A stretch of 64,000 nucleotides of DNA from Neopestalotiopsis rosae. Lineage: Eukaryota > Ascomycota > Sordariomycetes > Amphisphaeriales > Sporocadaceae. Below are positions 10,161-21,826 of this stretch, one piece after another. The notes beneath the pieces are model-generated. The model saw only the letters and a list, made by a program, of their open reading frames with translations, did not search any database and had not been told where the DNA came from. Location: positions 496,001 to 560,000 of the forward strand of contig JALGAS010000004.1 of the NCBI GenBank assembly GCA_023078685.1, in the 5' to 3' direction. A program made the position numbers and the translations under genes. Within the stretch, counting starts at the first letter, position 1. The number at the start of each line of letters is the position of its first letter.

Positions 10161-12542
10161 CTAGACACCACCAGGTGTGAACGAGAGGTCGTTATTAAAA
10201 AGATTGTTGGTGTTATCCCAAGCCAGCGACCACGCCCCATCCTCGCCATCGAAAATGTGAAACGCATCGGGGCTCCAGGTACAGTTGTCTGAGCTGCTCA
10301 AAAAGTCTTGAATGAATGGATCATTCAATGGAGCAGCAGTGCGCATCTCCGCAACTCCGGCGTTTGATTCTCGCGGGGCACTCAGACTGCCGCGACCATC
10401 GCTCCTTGGGCTCAGATGAGCTGCGTCACTACGCTTGATGTTGGCCGCAAAGGTACCGGATGGTGTGATGTAACCCCGCCGCGGACCCGAAAACTGCGGC
10501 GATGTTGTCTGGAGCTCTTCAACGTCTTTTTGCAGAGAAAGAAGTCTCTCGTACATCTCCTGTGCTGGAAGGTTGCCGTCTTCCACCATGCTTTTCATTA
10601 GGGCCAGTGACACAGTGATTGTATCCCTATCAAACTCGTTGGTCCTCAGAGTGTTCGAAATTAGAAGAACTACAGCGGATGAAAACGTGTAGTGAGCGTC
10701 AAAGTAGCCGAACTTGGCAATTCTTCCATCAATCCACAGCTGAGATAGAAGATTCGCTGAGGCCCGTGCGGCATATATACAAGCCTCACTCAATGCAATA
10801 GCCATTGCGGATAGAGGCCTGGTTTGTTGTGACGTGGCATGGGACATAATTGGCTTGATGTGATAGTTGAGCACATGGAGCAAGACAGGTCGGGTAGTCA
10901 GAATAATACACTGGTTAAAATGCAGCCGAAGCGAGGCGACGGACCGTGATCCGTAGGTTGGGAATTTGTCGTAATCCAGCTTGAGATCCGGATCAAGTTC
11001 AGTATCCCATTGTTTCAGACTGTTGAGAATTTGGTGCACATTACTGATAAAGTTCTTTGCCTTTGCGAGTCCAGATCCATAAATGAGGCTCATGATTGAT
11101 CCAGTGATGCGTGAAAGCTTGATATTGGCAAGAAGTTGTCGAACATCCATGAAATCGTTCAACTCTTCTGCCGTCAAGCCATTGCACGAGGGGAGTGGAG
11201 CATCGATATCCTCGTCTCGAATCATGATGGGATGTCCCAGTTTTGCGCTGCAAAGCCGCTCAAATGTGTAGACCGTCCACCAGACACGGCGGCGATTCTC
11301 GATCTCGACTGGACTTATTCCGGGTTCGTAGGTGATGTTGCGGTGCAGCCCAATCGATACACTCAAGCGCAAGGCCAGGCCGGTATATGTGTAGGCGTTA
11401 TTCTTTCGATTTAGGGCATGTGAATAGAATGACTGTGCATAAGTTAGCTTGATCAGGACTACTCCAATGCGTGAGGTTGTCTTACCAAGAGCAGCAATGT
11501 TTCAATATACTCCACGTCTGGTTCTTCGTAGTGTTCTTCAAAGTATGTGACAGCCTGGAGGAAGAACGTTGTGCCCGGAACAGTAGTCCGCGAACCATCT
11601 TCTCCAACTTCTGACCTCTTGAGGTACAGTTCACCCAGGGCCAGCACAACGAAAAGCCGGCAGAGAGATATAGAGTTCGCACTTTGTATATCATCGTAGA
11701 TCTGGTCCACTTTGGCAAAGTACGATCTCTTGCGAATAAGATGATAGTCTTTGCCAATGAAATTGATTACGGTCTGCACCAGGAAGCGTGCATAGGCTCG
11801 GCTCGGCAGGTTGTGGCGGGCATGATTGGTGCGCTGCAAGTCGGTGTGCTTGAACACGGGAATAACAGCTGGAGAAACCGCCTGGTTTCCACGAAGGTGG
11901 CCACCAAGTCGAGCAGCAAATGCTGTACATGCGGCCCCGCCCACGTATACTGGCCGCGATGAGATGCCGTTGTCACGAATGGAAATACGGTCCTCAAGCA
12001 ATGGTTTTGCTACATTTGCAGTAGCTCGATCTTCATCACGATTGTCGTCGTCGGTTTGTGGTTCCAAAGCTTCAGAAAGGACACCACGGCACTCTAGCCC
12101 TCCAGAAGCCGTGGTAAGCTCGACTGTGGACCTGGGTGATGTGGATGTTGACAATTTGCGTTTCCTTAGCTGGTCGTTTTCTGCTTGCATTTGCTCAATA
12201 TAGCTTGGAGGCGAAGGAGTTGTCAGCTTTACGCGGTTCGCAGAAACAGGCAGAATCTGTTTTCACAACGTCATGGCGAACCTACCTTTCCAAAACTATG
12301 ACTTTTCGTTCGCGAACGGGATATGTGCAGTTGTGGGCATTGTCCGACCTCAGACAACCCCGGCAAGGCTTCTCTCCGGTACATTTCGTCTTTTGGACAT
12401 GACAGCGACTATATCATTCACGGTCACTAACTATGTTCATAGAGCAGAGGAGGACTACCCACTTGCATGCCTTGAAGCTTCGCTTTAGGCGTTTCGCTGG
12501 AGATGGTGACGCCTCGTCGGCGTTTGTGAATGGTGTGGACAT
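10161..12542 (-). CDS. Zn2Cys6 transcription factor with fungal-specific middle domain
   Basis: A fungal zinc-cluster regulator of 730 residues encoded by four exons: 12542-12463, 12408-12286, 12203-11486 and 11432-10161 (sum divisible by 3). The first intron splits the zinc cluster. Joined, it reads ACNRCHVQKTKC then TGEKPCRGC and a final Cys before TYP, giving spacing C-x2-C-x6-C-x5-C-x2-C-x8-C. A basic, coiled-coil-like linker follows (YIEQMQAENDQLRKRK). The fungal_trans region contains ALRLSVSIGLHRN, a hallmark of the family. Intron 3 falls in ETLLLLSFYSHALNRK. The protein should be nuclear and bind CGG-containing sites. Lying between the dehydrogenase and the MFS/oxoprolinase pair, it is the likely local regulator (inference). 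One GATAAG lies in its own promoter at 12863-12868. Confidence 0.93.
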
Positions 12543-13033
12543 TGGTCAAGTTCTTACGGGTAGATGGGTAATAATGCTACAACGGGGCAGTCCCGGTGCC
12601 CCGCAACCAGCTCGGACGTGACCCGAGCAGTGGAGCTTAGCAGTAAAGACGCAGGAACCCAGTAGATTAGAGCTCCGAGAGTGTCTGATATACACCATGA
12701 AAAGAATCTGTTCAATCAATGGAAATAAACTTGGATTAAATGGATAAAGTAAGAAGATTCGTTGTACGAAGAGCAAGACACAAGTACAAACTGGATGCAA
12801 TCAATGAAATTACCTAACTTGAGCCTGGTGCGACATCCATATCAGCAAGTTATCATCCCATCCTTATCAAAGGCTATCGCGAGCTTGATTACAATGCATT
12901 ACTAGTGGTTTTCGTACCCCAGCATGTCCTGTCTACTACCTCTAGCGCTCCCCGCGCGCCCTGGACTGCCTCCGCATGCCTGATGCATACTGTGGGCGCT
13001 GCAAGAGTCCACTACAAACCACATGCAGCTACG
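12543..13033. promoter_or_regulatory. Promoter region of the Zn2Cys6 gene and 3' flank of the MFS gene
   Basis: A 490-bp non-coding gap between two minus-strand genes. It contains a CTTATC (GATAAG on the minus strand) at 12863-12868. I see nothing else of note. Confidence 0.45.
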
Positions 13034-14900
13034 CTACAAGGAATACCTAAAATACACATCCATGTCGCCAAGTTCTGGCCTTTGTGGTAGTGGTGTACCA
13101 TTGGCCTCTGCCTCTCTCAGCTTCGCGTCACGTCTCTTATTGACGATATGCATTCCAACCATTAATGCAGCGACGGCACCCAAGGCGACCACTGCAAGAC
13201 CCATGGCGATCGAAAGGCCAGTTATATAACGGGGAGAATCTTGCGTCGTGAAAACCTGGCCCACCGCCACACCGGCAGTGTTTCCGAGTGTCAAAGTAGC
13301 CCCTACCATGGTTGCTCGCTTGAAGTGGCGGGCAACATTGTCGCTGAGCCACATGATGCTCATGCCAGTCGTTGGATATACCCCCATGACGACAACTAGG
13401 TACGACTGTCAGTTATCATCATCCTTGATTAATGGCACCAGCAGACTTACTGAAGCAAGCAAAGTACCGAACTTGCACACTCTCTACCGAGATCAACAGG
13501 GCGTAACCCACGATCAGGCAGAGTAGTGGACCTCCAATCCAAAACCCGCGGTTCCGCTGTCTGTCTGACATATATGCCGTGAAGATGAACGTGATCAGTC
13601 CCCAGAAGTACACCGGTACGGTGAGGAGATTTGCCTGGACCGAAGTATAACCAAGACCCTTGATAATTGCCGGCAGGAAGGTCGTGAAGCCGTACAATGA
13701 AATATCAACCGCGAACTGGAAAATGAAGCTGTGACAAGTTAGTACTTTCCGAAGGTGAGTCCCCTTTATTCAAGTGACATACTGGGCGAAGAACTTTGGA
13801 TCCGTGAGAGCTGCAATAACGGCATCCCAGCTAAAAGTGTCGTCAATGCCCCAATGCTGGTCCTGCTCGTAGCGCAACCTCATCATCTCCTTTTCCTCGG
13901 CGGTGAGAAATTTGGCCGTAGTTGGGGATTCTGGAAATAGGAAGAAGAAAACGGGGCAAATGCAGATTGTCATTATCCCTTCAATGATGAATAAGGCCCT
14001 CCATGACCTGAAGTAGTAGTTGGATTCGATCTGGGTCAGGCCGTAGGCGAACAAGCCACCAAAGGCACTTGCAAGAGCACTGAAGGCGAAGATCACTGAG
14101 GATCTATAAGGTGTGAGTTATTGCGCGAGCTCATTGTTGTCTTTGGGGCGCGGCCTACCTTTTTCCACGTTCCGACTTTTTGTAGATCATGCCAAGGTAT
14201 ACATTGATGCAGGGAATCAATCCTGCTTCGAAAAAGCCAGTCAGGAGACGACATGCGTACAAGCCTTGGTAGTTATGGATAAATCCGGTTCCCAGGCAGA
14301 CGGCACCCCTACAGCGCAATGTGAGCATCGAGCAAGTTGAAGTGGTTGAAGTATGTTGTGTTGAGAACATACCAGGCAAAACAACAAAAGGTCAATAGGT
14401 ATTTGGGCCCAATGATCTTCAGAAGTACCGCCACCGGGCCCTCAAAGGGGACGTAGGTCGCGTACAGCAGAGTGACAGCCGTACCATATTGGTTGCCGAC
14501 GAGACCAATGTCTGTACCAATCCCAGCGGTCTGGGCATTTCCAATGTTGCTCCTAAACTGCGGTATAAGTTCTCATTCCTCTTTGGAGGGTCGCTGGTCG
14601 GTACATGCCTGTCCAAGTTCGCAAGCATATAGAGGACTCCGAGGAGTCCAACGGCGTAAATCTGTTCCAAATTGTGTTAGAACCATTACAACGGCAAAGG
14701 TGACTTGTGATAAAAAGAGGCAAGAGGGCGGATGCAAGGAAAACGACTCCATGTCTGGAAAGAAGCTCATTTCTTACATCAAACTTTCGCATCATTCTTG
14801 CTTCCTTGACGGGGTCAATATACGTGGTGACATGGCCAATACTGTCCTCGCCCGTGCTGGCGGGAGGGGCCGCGGTCTTGGTGTCACTCTTCACATCCAT
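13034..14900 (-). CDS. MFS transporter, Dal5/anion:cation symporter type
   Basis: A 488-residue major facilitator of the allantoate permease (Dal5) family, which imports organic anions such as allantoate, ureidosuccinate, nicotinate or dipeptides at the plasma membrane. Seven exons: 14900-14778, 14661-14609, 14552-14373, 14308-14159, 14103-13783, 13728-13451, 13395-13034 (1,467 nt). The first helix ends in LANLDR followed by SNIGNAQ, the family hallmark. Later segments include CRLLTGFFEAGLIPC and FFLFPESPTTAKFLT before the central loop. About 12 hydrophobic segments are visible. The exon 2-3 junction gives the family-perfect LDRSNIGNA only with a GC donor (14608-14607); a weaker GT alternative gives LDRHFRSNIG. 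It is divergent from the oxoprolinase gene across a promoter with four GATAAG sites, so co-regulation is likely. Confidence 0.93.
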
Positions 14901-15453
14901 GGCGCAGTTGTAAGGTGCCAGTCTTCAGGTTGAGGAAATGTCTGGATGTCGTGATAGACACCAATTGGTATTCATGATGTTCTTGTGGTTTCCTTTTCCA
15001 TGATTTATTGTATTATTACATACACCAGTATCTTATCAAACTCCCCTGTCGTCCCTTTGTTAGAACTGGTACATGAGTCGTTGTCCACCTTGCCGATAAG
15101 CCGTCAGCGGTGGGGACTGCTGCATAGGGCCATCTGCCGATCGATACCGAATATGACCTGATGCGTCTTATCTTACAATCGGTCGAAGCACCACATCCCG
15201 ATCAGGGCAACCTGGCGACGCTGTGAGTGTAGGTTGACTTGGGCCTGCACTTCGCACTAGAGTATCCTGCTGGATAAGGATCGGTTCGGCGCAGTTGATG
15301 GCCGCTCAACCTATGTACCGGCAAACTGCAACCTATCCGCGGTCACGGGATCTTGTAAGTAGATATAGGCAGACTGAAAGCACATAGAGGTAAAGAAGTC
15401 GGCCAATAATTCTTACTCTCTTTGCCGTTTTTTATTCACAACTTACACGAAAG
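14901..15453. promoter_or_regulatory. Bidirectional promoter with four GATAAG sites
   Basis: The 553-bp gap between divergent start codons of the Dal5-type MFS gene and the 5-oxoprolinase gene. GATAAG or its complement CTTATC occurs at 15032-15037, 15095-15100, 15167-15172 and 15273-15278; about 0.3 would be expected by chance on both strands. Such multiple sites bind AreA/NIT2 GATA factors in nitrogen-regulated fungal promoters (established). CGG-containing elements that a Zn2Cys6 factor could use are also present, for example near 15283 (ATCGGTTCGGC). Confidence 0.65.
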
Positions 15454-18400
15454 ATGCCAGCAATACTGGACGAGGGTATCAGGGTCGCCATTGACCGGGG
15501 TGGGACATTTTGTGACTTGTAGGTAAATTCACTCCGACGTCTCGACAATAAACTCACACACTCGATAGTTGGGCGCAAATCCCTGGTCAAGACAATGACC
15601 TTGTCTTCAAATTGCTGTCCGTCTGCCCAGACGAGTACCCTGATGCGCCGACAGAGGGAATCCGTCGAATATTAGAAAAGGCCACGGGCAAAGCTATTCC
15701 AAAAGGCTCTCTGCTGGACCTCGCTCCTATAGAAAGCATACGTATGGGAACAACGGTCGCCACAAATGCATTGCTGGAACGGAAAGGAGAACGAACAGCC
15801 TTGCTGATTACTAAAGGGTTCGGTGACCTTTTGGTCATTGGCAACCAGGCTCGACCCAAGATCTTTGATCTCTCTGTTCAAAAACTTGGGAAGCTATACG
15901 AAAAGACGATCGAGATTGACGAGCGTGTCACTGCGGAAGGGTTCTCCGAGGACCCCGACCCTGAACCAATCGATGTCGAGAGTGACCCATCTTTGGTCAC
16001 GGGACTATCAGGAGAGCCGCTTCGCATACTGAAACAACCTGATCTAGGTGTCGTCAGACAGAGCCTGGAGCAGCTATGGTCAGAAGGGTTCCGCAGCGTG
16101 GCTGTTGCCTTGATGCACTCTTACAACTTTCCAGACCACGAACTCCAGATCGGCGAGCTTGCGCGGGCCATGGGTTTCAAGGTCTCGCTTTCTTCCCAGC
16201 TGCAGAGCATGATCAAACTTGTCCCACGTGCGCAGTCGGCGGTGGCCGATGCGTATCTATCCCCCATTACAGCAGAGTACCTTGATCAATTCCGGCGAGG
16301 TTTCAAAGGTCATTTGGAGGACGAGCAAACCAACAAGTTGTTCTTATCACAATCCCACGGCGGCTTGGTCAAGCACACAGAGTTCACTGGTCTACGAGCC
16401 ATATTATCCGGTCCAGCAGGTGGTGTCATTGGCTTCGCGAGGACCTGCTATGACCCTGAAGAGGGGACGGCGGTGCTAGGTTTCGACATGGGAGGCACCA
16501 GTACCGATGTCTCTCGTTATGGTGGTACATTGGAGCACGTATTCGAGAGCACGACAGCCGAGGTATCGATCCAAAGTCCTCAGCTCGACGTGAACACGGT
16601 AGCTGCCGGAGGTGGCTCCATCCTGCAATGGAGCAATGGTCTCTTCAAAGTCGGACCTGAATCTGCGGGCGCGAACCCGGGTCCCGTATGTTATGGAAAT
16701 GGGGGGCCCCTCACCATTACGGACGCCAACTGCTTTCTGGGTCGAGTGCTGCCGGATTACTTCCCCCGCAAACTTCACTTTGATCGCGTTGCCGAGGAAT
16801 TTGAAAAGCTCACGGATCTTGTAAATGGGGAAAAGCACGGGTCGGATCGGCTCACGCCGGAGCAAGTTGCCATGGGATTCATCGATGTCGCCAATGCAAC
16901 CATGGCGAGACCGATTCGCAGTCTCAGTGAAGGCAAGGGATTCGAAACGGCTTCACACAACCTTGCGTGCTTCGGCGGTGCTGGAGGTCAGCATGCGGTC
17001 GCGATCGCGAGAGACTTGGGGATTCGCCGGGTTCTCATCCATCGACTGTCTAGCATCCTCTCAGCTTTCGGCATGGCTTTGGCTGATATCGTCGTCGAAA
17101 AGCAAGACCCGGAAGCGCTGGTGTACGGACCAGCAGCAACCGACCGTATTTCGCAGAGATTTCTGTCTCTGGAAAACAAGGCGGTATCAGAGTTGGAAGC
17201 TCAGGGTATTGCAAAGCAGCGTGTTCATCATGAATTCTTCTTGAACATGAGATACAGAGGCAGCGACACGGCTCTCATGATTGAACGACCTGAAGATGGA
17301 GATTTTGAGGCTGCATTCGTTGACCGGCATCAGCGCGAGTTCGGATTTGTCCAGCACCGCGAGATACTCGTCGATGATGTACGCGTGAGAAGTGTGGGCA
17401 AGGCCATGGACATTCCACTCAGGAGCCCGTATGAGAAGATCGACGATTGGGACTCGTTTCCTTATCTTGACCCCTCCACGGCAAAGTCTTCACGAAAAGT
17501 ATATTTCGGGGCTACCGGCTGGACAGACGCCGCCGTCTTCCACATTTCTGCGCTGCCAAAGTATACCAAAGTCAGGGGGCCCGCAGTTGCGATTGATGCC
17601 ACCCAGACAATTCTCATAGAAGAAGACAGCGAAGCTCTTGTTCTCGACGAGCATATCATTATCGATCTAGTCTCGCACAAGAAACGAGACGTGGGGACCA
17701 ACGATGTCGATCCCATTCAGCTGTCTGTATTTGGGCACCGGTTCATGTCCGTGGCAGAACAGGTGAGTTGGGCAGGCTCGGGGGTGGTTTGCCGCGCTAA
17801 TCGACATTACAGATGGGAAGAACACTGCAGAAGACGTCTATTTCGACTAACATCAAGGAGCGTCTCGACTTTTCCTGTGCGGTTTTCTCCGCGTCGGGAG
17901 GACTCGTTGCGAATGCCCCTCACATCCCCGGACATTTGGGTTCCATGAGTACAGCAATCCGATACCAAGCGAACAAGTACGCCCCCGATGGATTGAAGCC
18001 TGGCGATGTCATTCTCTCCAATCACCCCTGTGCTGGAGGTACACACTTGCCTGATTTGACCGTGACCACGCCTGTATTTGACGACGATGAAAACCCGACC
18101 GAGATTATGTTTTTTGTTGCGAACAGAGGTGAGACACGCAGATGTTTCGATACGGATTGCTTGCGCTAAGTATTGTCCAGGTCATCACGCAGATATTGGT
18201 GGAATACTCGCTGGCTCCATGCCCCCGAACTCGACCGAGTTATGGCAAGAGGGAGCTGCTATCGAGTCGTTCAAAATGGTCAAAGAAGGAAAGTTTGACG
18301 AGGAAGGTCTTGTCGAGGAGCTTTATGTCAAGCCTGGGCAGTATCCGGGATGCAGTGGAACGAGAACATTGAAGGATAACATCGCCGACTTGAAGGCCGC

Positions 18401-19621
18401 CGTCGCTGCAAACAAGCGAGGCATTCACTTGATCCAGGCACTTGTGCGCGAGTATACCTGGCCAGTTGTTCGCTTTTACATGGACGCGATCCAACAGAAT
18501 GCCGAAGAAAGCGTACGCGAGCTGCTCAAAGACTTTAGCAAACGCTTCCGAGGCCGCCCGTTGAAGGCCGTCGACTACATGGACGATGGTACGCCGCTGG
18601 CATTGGAGATCACCATTAACGGCGAAGATGGCTCGGCCAGGTTTGACTTTACGGGCACTGGTCCGGAAGCCTTTAATAACCTGGTAGGTTCACTAATCCC
18701 TGGACCGAATGCGCAAAGCACTAACGAAAGCAGAATACGCCATCCGCGGTCATGTACTCTGGAATCATCTATTGCCTGAGATGCATGATCTCGACTGATA
18801 TACCCTTGAACCAAGGATGCCTGGCACCAGTAGAGGTATACGTTCCACCAAACACTCTGCTCTCGCCCAGTCTTCAAGCGGCCACGGTGGGATCCAATGT
18901 CGAGACATCGCAACGCATTGTCGACCTGATCTTTAAAGCGTTCCGCGCGTGCGCTGCTAGTCAGGGAACTTGCAACAACCTTACATTTGGCTATGGAGGC
19001 ACAGATGAGAAGGGAAACACAACCAAGGGCTTTGGTTTCTACGAGACCATTGCCGGCGGCGCTGGAGCTGGCCCAACTTGGGATGGTCAGTCTGGCGTTC
19101 ACACCAACATCACCAACACGCGCATCACAGATCCAGAGACGATAGAAAAACGCTACCCCGTCATTCTGCGGGAGTTTTCCATACGAAAGGGAAGTGGTGG
19201 TGCAGGTTTCAGGCGCGGCGGTGATGGCTGCGTCAGGGCCATTGAGCTTTCTCGTCCCATGCAGGTGAGCATCTTGTCGGAACGTCGCGTCATTGCCCCG
19301 TACGGAATGGCTGGTGGAAGTAATGGTGAGAAGGGCGTCAACCTGTGGATACGCAAGGATCCTGTCACGGGTGCGACGCGAACAATTAGCCTTGGACCAC
19401 GAGCCACGACGATGATGAACCCGGGGGACTCGATCATCATCAAGACTCCTGGTGGCGGTGGTTATGGGCCCGACCCTTATGCCGTCGAGGAATTTGTCCC
19501 GCCCGAGGAGTTGGAAATCATGCGCGCCGCAAGAAAGAATCCCACTGGAGTCAATGGCGCTGCGATTCCGCGTGCGAATGGAAGCGTGAGTGAAAGAGAA
19601 GCGACGGGATCGTCCAATTAG
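15454..19621 (+). CDS. 5-oxoprolinase / hydantoinase A+B fusion (ATP-dependent)
   Basis: A protein of 1,321 residues, the usual size of eukaryotic ATP-hydrolysing 5-oxoprolinases, which open 5-oxoproline to glutamate. Related bacterial HyuA/HyuB enzymes open hydantoins or N-methylhydantoin. Introns 15519-15568, 17763-17812, 18129-18180 and 18684-18733 are all 50-52 bp. HyuA half: [10 protein letters not shown] near the N-terminus, [36 protein letters not shown] and FGGAGGQHA. HyuB half, from about residue 750: [56 protein letters not shown] and TPGGGGYG. All are well conserved. It is presumably cytosolic. Sharing a GATA-rich promoter with a small-anion importer suggests nitrogen scavenging from an imported lactam or hydantoin. 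Glutathione-cycle 5-oxoprolinase is the conservative reading. Confidence 0.95.
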
Positions 19622-20477
19622 AATACCGAAGGACGAATTGGTCGAGCGCTTAGGGATAGACACTTCCGAGAAGAGTCCAGTAGGTTATTTTGCCCTCGAG
19701 GGTTTGTTTAATATATTAGTACCTACCATTCACCATAATATGCCCAGGTGCTGACCGCCGAAACGATACTGGAGCTCCAAGGTGCGCCGGTCACTATGTC
19801 TGCCCTGTGATTAGGCACTAGAGCCGCTGATTCTCCTTCAAGCATAAATCGGTACCTACGATGACAGTCCATCGCGCTTGATCCACATAAACATAAGACT
19901 TGTTACCAGTCTCTCGCTGGCAGTTCTTGATATACGGACATGTTGAACGCCATTTCTCCAGATCGTCTCCTCTAAGCAGTTAAAAGACCATTGAAAAGCG
20001 CAATCTCCATGATCTGCTGCTGGCCTGGAATTTGACTGTCAGCACTAGGGACGAGATACGTAACACCTCTAGTTGGGCGATACCGCTATCCGAGAGCAGT
20101 AGGGCCTGTTTTAGGCGCATCCTCCTCCCTTTGTAAGCGCTAGATGCCAGGTAATAGTGGGTTGTTAGGTACCTACCCACGGAGGCTTATTTTCGTGCTT
20201 ACGGGTACTTGCGTCTGTCCTACCTGCAGAAGCCGTAGACTAGGTAGACCATTGTATATATGGATATATATCATTTCTAAGCATAGTCGCTTGCTCGCGA
20301 CATGTCGGCTTTATCATTTATTCGCGAGAGCCGATGGAAGCATTGCGAGCATAGGCGGTTCAGCTTCTCGTGGTAAGTAGTAGTAGAATAATAATGACGT
20401 TGCCTCCTAAAGGTGCTGAATTGATAGATTTTAAGATTGCTACTTGTTCAAAAAAGTTATTTGAAACGAAATCTTCC
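19622..20477. other. Intergenic region before the NmrA-like gene
   Basis: About 850 bp with no supported gene. It holds the oxoprolinase 3' flank and the promoter of the next gene. Several TACCTACC/TAGGTACC-like stretches occur at about 19720-20230. An in-frame upstream ATG at 20394 exists but adds sequence with no family likeness. Confidence 0.5.
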
Positions 20478-21404
20478 ATGATGAAGTACGACAATGTCAT
20501 TGTTTTTGGACCAACCGGTGACGTTGGTGGTGCCGTTGCTCTTGAAGCCTCCCGACGTGGTGCCAAAGTTTGGTTGGCTATGCGTCGCGTCGATGCAAAC
20601 ATCACTGCAATCAGCGAGGACGTCGGGAAGAAAGGAGATTTTCATCGCATCGAGGCCGATCTTTCTGATCCAAAATCAGTTGAGAAGGCAGTCAAGGAGT
20701 GCAAAGCAAAGGCTGCTTTCGTGTATCGGGTCCACACAGGCGACGGTCTCGAGAGCACTTTCAAGGCAATGCAATCGGCTGGGATAGAATATGTGGTTTT
20801 TCTGTCCTCGTTCAATGTAAAGCCGGGCCAGGACCTGCGTCAGATCACGACCGACGATTTTATCGCCTATGTGCACGCTCAGGTAGAGATCAAGCTGGAG
20901 GATCTCGACATTTCTCATACTGCACTGCGACCGGGCATGTTTGCGAGCAAGCCATTCAAGCAGGATCTTGATACCTCGAAAACGCCTTGGGAAGCCAGTG
21001 TCACATTTGGGGACATACTTGAGGATTCCGTGTCGCCGGTTGACGTTGGGCGTGTCGGTGGCGCGGTCTTGGTTGATCGACCATCTACAATGTCCAAGGA
21101 GGCTATCTATTTGTGTGGGCCACAACTCATGACACTGGATCAATTATGGAAGACAGTCATCAGGACGTTGGGACGGGATATCAAGATTGTTCATCCTACA
21201 CTCGAGGAGAAGGTTGCCGAGTTGATTGGTAAAGGCTTTCCTGCCCCTTTGGCGAAGAATCTTGTTCATGGGATGGCCCAAAGGAGATATGTCAGCCCAT
21301 ATCCAGAGCCATTTTATTCACGAGCGGTGGGGAATATCGCAAAGTATTCTGGGAGCAACCCAACCTCTTTCACGGATTATGTGGCTAGCCGTAACCTTGC
21401 GTGA
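20478..21404 (+). CDS. NmrA-like NAD(P)-binding family protein (atypical SDR)
   Basis: A single-exon protein of 308 residues. The N-terminus MMKYDNVIVFGPTGDVGGAV carries the atypical-SDR nucleotide motif (GxTGxxG). The body follows the NmrA pattern: DLSDPKSVEKAVK, then a beta-strand ending YVVFLSSFNVKPG, then LRPGMFASKPF. No Tyr-x3-Lys catalytic pair of classical SDRs is apparent, as usual for this group. Members act either as isoflavone-reductase-like oxidoreductases or as NAD(P) sensors; NmrA itself restrains the nitrogen regulator AreA. I chose ATG 20478 because family similarity starts there; a longer form from 20394 is possible. It is tandem with two FAD oxidase genes on the same strand. 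Confidence 0.87.
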   Translation: MMKYDNVIVFGPTGDVGGAVALEASRRGAKVWLAMRRVDANITAISEDVGKKGDFHRIEADLSDPKSVEKAVKECKAKAAFVYRVHTGDGLESTFKAMQSAGIEYVVFLSSFNVKPGQDLRQITTDDFIAYVHAQVEIKLEDLDISHTALRPGMFASKPFKQDLDTSKTPWEASVTFGDILEDSVSPVDVGRVGGAVLVDRPSTMSKEAIYLCGPQLMTLDQLWKTVIRTLGRDIKIVHPTLEEKVAELIGKGFPAPLAKNLVHGMAQRRYVSPYPEPFYSRAVGNIAKYSGSNPTSFTDYVASRNLA

Positions 21405-21826
21405 GAGGGGCCTATAATCAGTGTAGACATCAGTCGGTCAGCAATTGTCTTTCCAATGGTCAATACATTAATGCTTATGTCCTTCAGCACTTGCACCGCA
21501 CGGGGACACTAATGAACAGACGAGTATTGCCTGCACTATTGCTCATTGCTTACGGCTCAGTCCTGCCGTGGGGGCGTAATAGTAGAGGCGGCCGACCCTG
21601 CCTAGACCGCGTGCTATTCAAAACGCTGTTCGCTAAATGCGGCGAAATCACTAGGTAGGCGACCCCGCGCTTACGGTATGACTTGAATGCAAGGGATACG
21701 TTCTATGAGGACTCTGTAAAGTTTTTGCAAAGAAAGAATCAATAGAAATCTTGCTAACTGTCCATTTTTCTATTCCCCCCTTTTCTTCGACCCATCACTA
21801 GCGACCAATTCATCCTCCGCCCAAAG
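21405..21826. other. Intergenic region
   Basis: 420 bp between two co-oriented genes. A pyrimidine-rich stretch (about 21761-21790) precedes the FAD oxidase start, as in many fungal promoters. No gene seen. Confidence 0.5.

Noticed and set aside
18575..19663. 362-codon minus-strand frame
   Set aside because: Antisense shadow of the HyuB half of the oxoprolinase, whose conserved motifs are on the plus strand.
20394..20477. Longer N-terminus for the NmrA-like protein
   Set aside because: The added 28 residues have no similarity to the family, and the nucleotide-binding motif starts directly after Met 20478.
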